From contig JBNGIS010036240.1 of assembly GCA_049999725.1 (NCBI GenBank), positions 1 through 64,000 of the forward strand: 64,000 nt of DNA. The letters are read 5' to 3'. This document shows, one piece after another, positions 55,230-64,000 of this stretch. The DNA comes from Haplomitrium mnioides. Lineage: Eukaryota; Marchantiophyta; Haplomitriopsida; Calobryales. The notes under the pieces were generated by a model, which saw only the letters and a program-made list of their open reading frames with translations, did not search any database and was not told where the DNA came from. The translations under genes and the position numbers were made by a program. Position 1 is the stretch's first letter. The number at the start of each line of letters is the position of its first letter.

Positions 55230-55715
55230 CTTCTTAAACTGAGCCCTTGAGTATGTGCTATGTGCAGAGCATGTGGAAGGGGTTTGGTGAAGATATCTGC
55301 TCTATTATCTTTGCTTGCTATCCATTGAACATTTATTTTGTCACCGTGTTGCTCATAGGTGTAAAAGAATTTAGGGGCAATGTGCTTAATTCTGTCGCCT
55401 TTGATAAAGCCTTGAGCAATTTGGTCGACGCATGGTCGATTGTCCTCGTATATTATTGTAGGGGATTGAAGTAGAGGTTGGCTTGTATTGATGTTGATAT
55501 GATCAATGAGTTGTCGAAGCCAAATACATTCCCTACTAGCCTCATAGAGTGTTATGATTTCTACATGATTAGTCGAGGTAGTTGTAATAGTTTGTTTAGT
55601 GCTTTTCTATGAGATAGCAGTGCTTCCTTTAAGGAAGACGTATCTTGTTTGGGACTTTGCATCATCAAGATCTCCAATTGCCAAAAGGTATAGTTTTTCT
55701 GATCCCAAAGTTTGT
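55230..55715 (-). pseudogene. Copia element 3 RNase H remnant
   Basis: On the minus strand TKQTITTTSTNHVEIITLYE and ASRECIWLRQLIDHIN (about 55490-55600) are RNase H blocks that in element 1 read TSTNHAEIISLYEAS. Further blocks towards 55230 are worn. The link to RT is shortened. Confidence 0.7.
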
Positions 55716-57110
55716 TCATGTTCGTTTTCCAAACATGTCTTTGGTTAGGCCTGAAGATCTCATTTTCATGGGAGTGCTCATCCGATGAGCATTATCCATA
55801 TTGAATTGTTTGAGGATCTTGGTCATATATGTAGACTGATGGATCAGAATTCCATTAAGCAGATGCTCAAACTGGATGCCAAGACAAAAATCTGGTTCTT
55901 CAATATCTCGCATTTCAAATATGTCTTTTAGTTTGGCAAATGTGTTGGCTGCTAGAATTTTTGTACCAAAAATATTTATGTCGTCTACATAAAGTGCAAC
56001 TATGATATATTCAGAGCCTTGATGTTTCATGAACAAGCATGGAGCAATGTCATCATTTGTAAAATTCAGTGCCATTATTTCTGATTTGAATCTCTTGTAC
56101 CAATTTCTGCGACTTTGTTTGAGTCCATACATCAATCTCTGGACTTGAACTACCATTTGTGTTCCCGATTGATGGATTGGTGATCCAGATGCATTAATAG
56201 AATGCCTTGCCAACTTCACATTTTCATGTAGTATACTTTGATGATGGGGGACAAAAGGTCCACTCTAGTGTTGCTCATGCAACTTGTATATATATGGGAC
56301 TAAAGGTCCTTTGAAATGTTGCGTGCTCAACGAATCTGCTGGATGGACTAAAGGTCCTTGAATGGCATTGTGCAACTTGCTTTCCGTTACTTGGCATTGT
56401 CTTTTCAACATGAGGACTAAAGGTCCTTTCTAGATTGGCAGTGGTCTCTTATAAACAAAAGGTCATTTCATTTGTTGGCTATAGAGAACAAAAGGTCCTT
56501 TTCCCATATTGAAGTCTTTATAGACAAAAGGTCCATTTTTATAGTGCACATCATGAGGGACAAAAGGTCAAACCTCACAGTTTAGGCCATGAGAGACAAA
56601 AGGTCCAGTCTCAGTTTTTAGGCCACTTGGGACTAAAGGTCCATTTGCACTGTGGATGTTCTCCCTCTGAATATGAAATGCCATTCTTGATGAGTTCGGA
56701 GGGTGCCTTCATTAAAATCTGGGTGTTTAGAATGCCATACAAGTAGGCAGTGATGACGTCTATGATGTGCATAGTGAGCTGGCGTTGGATAGCGAATGCT
56801 ATCATATATTTGTATGTTATAGTGTCCATGACAAGTGAGTATGTGAGGTCATAATCATGTCCAAGAATTTGAGTGTATCCTTTGGCCACTAATCTTGCCT
56901 TGTATTGCATGACATCACCTTTTTGCATTGTATTTATGGACAAAAATAAATCTATAATCTGTCATATGCATGTCGGGAAGTGCTGGCATAACATATCCAA
57001 ATACTTGTCGTTGTATGAGATAGTCAAGTTCCAAATTTATGGCTTTCTCCCATTGGGGCCAATCAGTTCTTGATTGTTCTTCTTGTACAGATAAAGGGTC
57101 AGGTGTATCA
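55716..57110 (-). pseudogene. Copia element 3 reverse transcriptase with insertion
   Basis: DWPQWEKAINLELDYLIQRQ (about 57060) and ARLVAKGYTQILGHDYDLTY (about 56880) start the RT, and IIDVITAYLYGILNTQ and KAPSELI (56689-56709) follow. After the insertion come MVVQVQRLMYGLKQSRRNWY (56156) and an intact YVDD (ALYVDDINIFGTK, about 55960-56000). Stops interrupt the insert. Confidence 0.83.
56157..56688 (-). repeat. GPLV-repeat insertion in the RT of copia element 3
   Basis: The 532-nt block carries at least ten copies of GGACTAAAGGTCC or GACAAAAGGTCC (plus-strand view), at the same RT position as in elements 1 and 2. Translated on the minus strand it gives GPLV/GPFV-type units. It is shorter than in element 1 and no longer a multiple of three. 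Confidence 0.85.
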
Positions 57111-57479
57111 TTGTCTATTGATTGTGATATAGAGAATAGATCATCCATATGGGTCTCGGTCCTGTCCCATATTTGACCGGTATGAGAATAGTCAATTGTT
57201 ATTTCATTGTTGTCAATCGTAACGTATAATGATGTCGATGATTTTGGTTTATTCTTTGAGCCTTTAGATCTGCCACGTTTTGCTTTAGGTTGTATTTCAG
57301 TAGTAGGTGTGTTGACTTTTTGAAGTCGTGCTGGTGCATTGGCTGCTTTAACGTGCAATTTGGTGGTGTTGGCTAGATTGTTAAATGCGTCAAGCATTTT
57401 GATTAATGTTTGATGTAAATAGAGGAGTCGTTTGACTTTGGCATCGGATTGTCCATTTGGTTGGTCGAAGTCTAATGGC

Positions 57480-58450
57480 AAGTGCTGGTGTCATTTTAAA
57501 TTGTCCTCAGGTTTGGGTTGTACAACTTTGTCCTCTTGTAATAGATGTAGGAAAGATTCTTCAAAGAACTAATAGTCTACGAATCAAGATTTAAACATAT
57601 CATAGGTTGAAGGTTCAAGATATCAGTTGATAGAAGGGGATTCAAAACCGATGTATATGCCTTTTTGGCGTTGGGGTCCTATCTTTGTTTGATGGGGTCC
57701 AAAGATTGAGACAAGCACAAGGCAGTCAAATGTGCAAAGATGCAAGATATCTGTAGGAATTCTGGCTGCGAGTTGGTGTGGTGATATCTGATTGAATGCA
57801 AATAGTCTATAACACAGTAAGAATGCTTTGTACATGACTGTTTGTCTTGAAATTGTGGTGGGGAGGTTGGAATTCAGAAGTAATGGTCTTGCTACTAGTT
57901 GTATTCTCTTGATAGCATATTCTGCAATGCCATTTTGAAAGTGTACATGTGGAACTGAATATTGGATATCTATGTCGGCAGATGTGAAAAAGCTGTCAAA
58001 TGTTTGTGAGGAGAATTCTCTAGTATTGTCCACTATCAGATTTCTGATTGGGTAATCAAGAAATTATACCGAGAGTTTCAAGATTTGGCAAAGGAGTTTT
58101 GGAAGACCATGTTTTTGGTCGTGAGTAGAGATACTTGTGACCATTTGGATGATGCATCAATGGTGACTAGAAAGTATCGGAGTGGTGTAGAAGGTGGATG
58201 GATAGCTCTACAGACATCAGTGTGGATTCTCTCGACGAATCGTGATCGTTGTTTTGTCGTGAGCAGGTGCAATTCTCAATTTGCCTTGTGCGCATGCCAA
58301 GCATGGGGTATTCAATGGCAGTGGATGCACGTTCTGTGGCATGCCTTTGCTATTTTTTTGATGTGGTAGAACATGTCTTAGTCGGGATGCCCCAAGTGGT
58401 TGTGCCATGTGAGAGCTACAGAGATCGGTGTCGTAGAGACATGATATGAG
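57480..58450 (-). pseudogene. Copia element 3 integrase
   Basis: CLACAQGKLRIAPAHDKTT (about 58290) is the zinc-binding end. ERIHTDVCRAIHPPS (58240), YFLVTIDASSKWSQVSLLT (58170), MDNTREFSSQTFDSFF (58033) and VHFQNGIAEYAIKRIQ (57940) are core blocks with D, D and E. PQRQKGIYIGFESPS (57650) is the end of the core. Several stops and frameshifts (near 58085 and 58385). Confidence 0.8.
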
Positions 58451-58559
58451 CAGATTTTGGTAGTGTATAGTCCATGTGATGATAGCGAGAATGATTCTTG
58501 TATGTCAAAACTTGTTGTTGTTCGACTCAGTATATGGAGGACTTTGGTGTTCTAAAGAA

Positions 58560-58840
58560 ATCCAGTTTAAATGTGGAAATCGCTTTGTCGTATATCTCAA
58601 AAACTGATGAGGTTTCTTGTTGCTGCAGGTGCATAAATTGCAGATTGGATATCCAATCTGGTACCGTTTGGAAAGAGTACAGTGGCTGGACCATGCCCTT
58701 CTACAATTTGATTGTGGCCGGTGGTCTTGGTCATAGGCCTGAAAGAAGGTTTAATCGATGAGAAGTATTTTTGGTCTTGCAATATAGTGTACAAAGTTCT
58801 ACTATCTACAATGCATGTTATCTCAAATTTTTTTGTCTTG
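58560..58840 (-). pseudogene. Copia element 3 protease, active site altered
   Basis: The minus-strand frame reads CIVDSRTLYTILQDQKYFSS at about 58770-58825. Element 1 has CIVDSGSSHTILQD. The D-S-G triad is thus D-S-R, and the protease is expected to be inactive. HNQIVEGHGPATVLFPNGTR follows as in element 1. Confidence 0.75.
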
Positions 58841-58969
58841 GTTTGACATAGAGGGATGAGTCATGTGACTCTCAAGATGTAGTTTGTACAATGGATATTC
58901 ATCCATGTCTGTCAATTCCAATAAGTTGTTATGAACCTCATTATTGTGAGGTTTAATGCTCTATTGGTA

Positions 58970-59930
58970 TTGGCACGCTAGGTGCGCAGGTACTCTGCAA
59001 GTAGGCTAGGTGTGGCCATATGTGCCACAATGATTGCAAGTCGTCTGCGGTTGGCGCGAATGAGAATGAGTTCCTCGGCCTCTATTGGATTGTATGCCTC
59101 CTCTGTTGGTCCATGTGCGCTGTTGAGCGCGTTTTGGTGTCGTCGACATGCGATGTTCCATATGTTAATCCCTGTTGTTGGGGGTCGGTGGTCGATTGGT
59201 GTTCGGGCGGGTAGTGCTCCCCTTAAATCTAGAGTGTCTGCTTCCTCTGCCTTTGAAAAAATTTTGTTTCTAGAGCGGGGATATTGTCCAGTCCTTGTAA
59301 AGTGTGATTATATGTTTTGTGGAGGTGGGGCAGACCCTGGGGGTTGTTTCTTTGCATTTTCCACGAGGAGGAGTTGATGTTTTTCAACTAGTAGCATGTA
59401 TGTTATGAGTTAATAATATAGAATGAATCGTATGTTGTGATATTGTGATGTAAAAATGAGATTGCTCATAGGGAAAGTCAATAGAGTCTTCTCTATTTGT
59501 TCTTCGTCGATCATGGGGTGACCACAGATTGCCAATTGTGAGACAATGTGGAACAATTCGCTATTGTAGTTGAACATGGACGTATGGTCTTGAACGTGGA
59601 GATCAATCCAATCGTGTCTCGCTGTAGGGAGCGATATACTTGTCAAATAGTCGAATATGAGTTTAAGTTCTTCCCATAGTAGGTGGGGACTATTATAGTT
59701 TAGGTATTGGAGTCTCAGAGGTTCCACCAAATGGTGTCAAATTAGGATGAGGGCTCTTGTTGCATCACATGGGTTTATATCATCGTTCGTATTGAGTATT
59801 TCGCGAATGACCTTAGATGTCATATATGTTGTGACATCTAGTGACCATGATGAGTAATTGGAGCCATCCAATCTTAGTGCTTGGAATTTAGAGATGCTAC
59901 AAATGTCATTTGCAGATCTGTGCTATGTTT
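58970..59930 (-). pseudogene. Copia element 3 gag
   Basis: The UBN2-type gag runs leftwards from about 59920: VEPLRLQYLNYNSPHLLWEE (59728) and HMSMFNYNSELFHIVSQLAI-type sequence (about 59560). A zinc knuckle CNHCGTYGHT, stop, PTC lies at about 58998-59035. The frame is broken by at least three stops. Confidence 0.75.
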
Positions 59931-61976
59931 TTGCTGAGAATACATGTGAATGAGTAAGAGGAACCAGAACGTCTAGCGAATGCAACGGTTGGGTCACGGT
60001 GGCGATTATTCTGTACTTTGTACAGATTGGTGATTGGTCCAAAATTTGGTAAATTACAAACCCATGTACCTGTCTATCATTTTTTGCTTTAAGGGAAAAT
60101 AAAAATCTGAAATGAAAAACAAGAAAGAATCGATTGAATACGAGTCAATTGGTATCTACTACCAAAAAGTAAATGAGAAATTGATATTACTAATAGATAA
60201 AAAAACTGTCATGCATAAATGTATGTCTACTCTTGTTGGTATGCTTGTAGCGTGCCTCCAAGAACTTTTCCTTGTGTGAGCCTAGTTCCTTGATCGTTAT
60301 TGTGCCACTCTACAATGCTGATTCTGGAGAAAAGAAAGAAATAAAAGTGTTGCAGGTATGGCCAGTTAGAGGGTTTTGCTCATGGAGGTTATAGGGGTCA
60401 AGGTTTCTGGCTAGTTTGAGTCATATGTAGTCTCTACCAGAAGTATTTCAGAATCAAAGGGTGTTTCCCTTGTGAAGGTTAGATTCGTTCAGAAAAGAAA
60501 GGAATCAATCAAAAATAAGCAAGAGGTGGGTTGAGAAGATTGAACCTTTGGAGTTTGAGAACATAAAGTGAAAGAACTTGAAGTAGCAAGATGTAGTTTT
60601 CCATTTAGTTGAATGTTGATATAGCTATGTGTAGCAGCTTGTGTGAAGGTATCTCTCACCAAAAGTATATGTGACTGTGTCATTATTCAGAGAAGAGTCG
60701 AAGTCCCTGGAGTCTTTCTTGTTGCATAGACAGGTGAGTCAAACTCGTGCACTATGAGAGTAGATAAAGACAAGAAGGTGTTTGATGTTGAAATCACACA
60801 TAGATGCAAGATAGTGTTAGAAGTTTGATGCCAAGTAGGTGTAGAAATGTCTTGTCTCCTCCTAGTCTGCGATGGTGCTTCTTTCGTGAAAGACAAGTAG
60901 GCTTTCATTGAGTGACAGTAGAGAACCACAAGCAAGAAAGAAGGTGTAAACCAAGAAAGAAGATTGAACAATGAGAAGATGGTATGCTCATGTGCTTATC
61001 CTTCAGTGTTAGAGAGGAACAAAAAAGGTAGCGGGAAAGGATAAAAGAGTCGAGCATAGGGGTAGAAGAGCAAGCCCGTATACTCTGGTGTTGAAGAAGA
61101 ATGAGTGTACACACTGGTATTGTGGTTTGTGCTAGATGGTTCCTAGCAAAGAGAAGGAGAAAAACGTGAATCTCACAAAGAACCACGAACAAAGAAAAAA
61201 GTGTAGCAATGGAAACGGGAAAAAGGGAAATACAACCTAGTAGATGTTGTTGTCAAAGAGTAAGGAGGATGGGCAGCTTCAGCCCATCATAGGCAAGGGA
61301 CAAAGGCAAGCAAAAATGATACAATGTTAGTCGATTATGCGCGTTACCAAAATGATGAGGGTTAGGCTGCAATCGACAAAAACAGAAAAGGTCGAAGAGG
61401 TGTTGCAGCAACTGAGCGCTTGGTGGCGACCTAGAGAGTGGATGAATGCTATAGCAACTTCATGAAGGTCGTCGAGCAGAGAAGAAAAAAGGAAGATAAC
61501 CGATAATGCCTTTTGAAGGAAGTAAGGTCGCCGAATAGAGAGGAGAAGATGTCGCCAAGTAGGAGAAAAAGGTCACCCACAACGCTGCTGGAGGAGGTGA
61601 TGTCGCCAAGCATAGGGAAGAGAAAGTCATCCGCTGCGGCGGCTGTTGAAGGAGAGTGAGGAGTGTCGAACGAGAACGGGCCAACGGGAGTGAGCTAGGG
61701 TCGTGAGGCACGCCCTAGTTCATACAAGAGGCGCCTCAAGAAGGAAGAGAATGAAAAAAAATGAGAGAAATAGAAAAAATGCTTGTTAGATAGAGGTGGA
61801 GAAAAAAAAGGTATCGCGAGAAAGAGAAAATGGAAAAATGTTCGGTAGAGAGGAAAAACAAATGTGACTGTGTAAAGGAGGTTGCAAATAGATGATGTGG
61901 GAGCTTCTTGAGATGTTGGTGCAGATTGAGCGTATGCCAAAAACAAATTGCTGTAGAGTCTGTTGTGATGATAATG
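59931..61976 (-). other. Long leader of copia element 3
   Basis: About 2 kb without a recognised domain lie between the 5' LTR and gag, as in element 1. Near the LTR the minus strand gives TTATCATCACAACAG at the primer-site position. Short open frames (for example 60687-60971 and 61460-61711) show no family resemblance. Confidence 0.55.
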
Positions 61977-62086
61977 TGTTATCGCTTGAGCGCCGCACAC
62001 ACATACACATCGGAGTCTCCAGACGAATGAATGGATTGATTGATGTGTGACCTACTTACATAGGGTGTATATATGTCCCTATAACA
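61977..62086 (-). repeat. Copia element 3, 5' LTR (110 bp)
   Basis: The LTR is bounded by TGTTATCGC on the left and CCCTATAACA on the right, followed by the ATTTT target duplication. Confidence 0.9.
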
Positions 62087-62091
62087 ATTTT

Positions 62092-62819
62092 TTAAATATT
62101 ATATTTAAGCAAGATAAGCAACTTGAGATAGAATATTTACAAAACATATTAAACTTAAATCATAATATTTTAATATTTTCTCACAATATTATAAGACCTT
62201 TAACTTATAAAAATGTAAAACATTTGATGAAAATAAATTCAAAGAAAAAAAATGTTGAGACTAGCACTTACAACTTCAAATACAATCTATTTACATACGC
62301 CTTGAACTTCCAACTACATATGAAAAGAAAGAAAACCTAGAAAGAGCAGCTATGCTTGGATAAACTTCCGTACGTATATCTTCAAAACATGATCTCTTTC
62401 AATTAAAATCAATCCCACACTCCTATGCAAGTAAACTCAATCTCTCATAACTCAGACAAATGTATTCTTGAAATAAAATCATAGAAGTGAGTTGTGTGAA
62501 GTATGGTTTCATAATTTATAATTTAATATATATCTTTGGAAGATCAACAAAATACCAAAAAAAAATCTTTGATGTAAAGACTCCTTGTTTCCAAACCTTA
62601 AAAACCTTCAGACATGAACTTCCATGATAACATGAATTTTTTTACTTACATCTTACACAAAGCGCAATGTTTTCTCTAAAATTTATTCATACTTATGAAG
62701 TTTCCTATTAAACTTGAGTTTAATAACATACACATAAATTTTTTATCATTGAAGGATTATTTAATCAAACACATGCATTCAACGGACCTTAGACTTGAAC
62801 TTTTTTGGAAATAAAATAC
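62092..62819. other. AT-rich 3' flank of the second methyltransferase copy
   Basis: Before element 3 inserted, this was continuous with 54200-54597. No coding is seen. A few worn palindromic units (for example around 62613-62636, ACATGAACTTCCATG) may be decayed iterons. Confidence 0.4.
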
Positions 62820-63940
62820 TTTATTTTATGACAAACACCATATCACTCAACAGATTCTTCTTGAGTCTTGTCCTTCTTAAGACAAGTGGTGTTTTCTACA
62901 TCAAGAGACTGAGAAGCTTAAGAATCTATAGCGGCCAACGAATCCAGTCAAAAGTTTTCAGTCCTTAAAAGCCACTAGATTCACCTACTGTACAAGGAGG
63001 ATCAGGCTCTTTATGGTACGTGTTAACTATTTGTGACCCTATGACATATGATGACAAAGACACCATTGTCAAAACTCTTTGTGTAATATAGATAGATTGT
63101 TGTCTATTATATTCCATGACAACACAATTGGACATCAATCTAAGGGCACATACTAAACCAATGTTAGACCGAAAGCAAAGATCTAATATCCAATCATGGT
63201 TTGATGATAAATAATTGACAACAAAATTATAAAGAGTGTATTGCTTCTAATAAACTTTTACAAGAGCATCATCTCCTTGATGTTTAAGTTTGGCAAAAAT
63301 TGTAGGGCAGTTGAATACACTGTGTATAAGCTTGCAAGATTGACCAATCAAATCTTCTGATTAGAGACTGAATAACTTTATGATGTGCTTCCCCTCATTT
63401 TTTTTTCACTAGCCTACCATCCAATACTTGTGGGCATGCGCAATTTTGGGACCACCGAAGTGATGAATATTTTTTTTATCCCTGTAGTAATCAATAAAAT
63501 TTTATAAGCTATAGTAAGTAAAGAAATACAGTGCTAAACAAACATAGCAAGTAAGAATAGAAAAAGAAACTCTTGCAAGACTTACCAAATGTTGTGGTTA
63601 ATAGCCCAAAAAACTTCCAAAAGTGCACCCTCGATGATGTCAAACTGCTACAAAGAATGAATAATCACAAAAGACCAAATTTTGATGCTAGTATAGACTT
63701 GAGAGTTCATGCTAACATGAACTTCTATAAATAAAAAAAGAAAAAAAAGAGTTAAGACCTTTTACCTTTGTCTTCTTAATTTACGGAAACCTTCTTAGGA
63801 CTTTTTACCTTTTGATACGTTATTTTGTTGAAGAAAAACTTATTGGATGAGGCATTATAAAGACCGATCCCATCCTCTGGATGCACAATAAGCCCAATGT
63901 CAGCTCTTTTTTCCTCTTGAATTATGGAGATTCAAATCAT
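62820..63940 (-). pseudogene. Second copy of the methyltransferase gene, internally deleted (copy 2)
   Basis: The order on the minus strand is exon A' (63940-63766), a short iteron remnant (63685-63725), exon C' (about 63680-63586), a 104-bp intron (63482-63585, GTAAGT to CTACAG), exon D' (63481 to about 62870) and AATAAA at 62820-62825. Exon D' reads KNIHHFGGPKIAHAHKYW, then after frameshifts LYNFVVNYLSSNHDWILDLC, LVCALRLMSNC and EYNRQQSIYITQRV. The ParB block and motif IV are gone. Iteron sequence runs straight into the SFVIIHSL part of exon C'. The SAM motif has lost its glycines (DLCFRSN). The copy continues beyond the window. Confidence 0.65.
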
Positions 63941-64000
63941 TGAGAGTCTATGCGCGCATGGACTTGAGAGTCCTATGAGCATGGACTCTAAAGTCCATGC
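63940..64000. repeat. Palindromic 24-bp iterons next to copy 2
   Basis: GTCTATGCGCGCATGGACTT at 63948 and AAGTCCATGC at the window edge are units of the same repeat as in the copy 1 introns. Here they lie upstream of exon A', a position that has no array in copy 1. Confidence 0.8.

Larger units (their letters stand above)
54598..62086 (-). mobile_element. Ty1/copia element 3 (short LTRs)
   Basis: Two 110-bp LTRs (54598-54707 and 61977-62086) and a perfect ATTTT duplication define a 7489-bp minus-strand element with copia gene order. LTR ends read, on the minus strand, TGTTATAGGGAC to GATAACA, as in element 1, so both belong to one short-LTR family. The purine tract CAAAGGGGAG lies at 54708-54720 on the minus strand. 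The coding region is broken, and the RT-RNase H connection has lost about 200-250 bp relative to element 1 (around 55690-55720). Confidence 0.93.

Overview
This is plant nuclear DNA, almost all of it repeats. The signs are plant Ty1/copia and Ty3/gypsy elements with tRNA-iMet-like priming, GT-AG introns, a TTTAGGG-type telo box, and premature stops in CAG/TGG/CGA contexts as expected from methyl-C deamination. No intact host gene was found. A ParB-plus-methyltransferase gene of the kind seen here hints at a non-flowering land plant (moss, lycophyte, fern or similar), but that is inference. The window is a draft assembly with one 10-N gap.

Layout. 1-2215: GC-rich, LTR-like sequence on the minus strand, with the gap. 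2400-5365: truncated minus-strand Ty1/copia fragment. 5366-8801: no gene; tandem repeats and a dispersed repeat (called R1 here) that returns at 15410-16265. 8802-13464: decayed minus-strand Ty3/gypsy chromovirus with both LTRs, PBS and chromodomain. 13465-18840: mostly non-coding, with one unidentified degenerate minus-strand coding stretch (about 18100-18720). 19881-24113: degenerate multi-exon minus-strand gene with a ParB/sulfiredoxin-like domain followed by an N4/N6-type (permuted) DNA methyltransferase domain; two introns hold arrays of a 24-bp palindromic repeat. 24403-38422: a divergently oriented, degenerate transposase-like gene, split by an 11,981-bp Ty3/gypsy element (24655-36635) with about 3.04-kb LTRs. 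39141-41431: no gene. 41437-49242: Ty1/copia element 1 (plus strand, LTRs of 111-125 bp). 49826-53690: Ty1/copia element 2 (plus, internally deleted). 54598-62086: Ty1/copia element 3 (minus, two 110-bp LTRs, perfect ATTTT target duplication). It is inserted into the 3' flank of a second, internally deleted copy of the methyltransferase gene (62820 to the window end).

The most interesting material is the ParB-methyltransferase gene family with its 24-bp palindromic iterons and its head-to-head transposase-like neighbour. Two copies share splice sites, a poly(A) signal and a downstream flank, so the gene moves or is duplicated as part of a larger repeat unit. The working hypothesis is a DNA transposon that carries its own methyltransferase and possibly its own iteron-type binding sites. 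The second notable feature is a long in-frame insertion of GPLV-type repeats inside the reverse transcriptase domain of all three related Ty1/copia elements.
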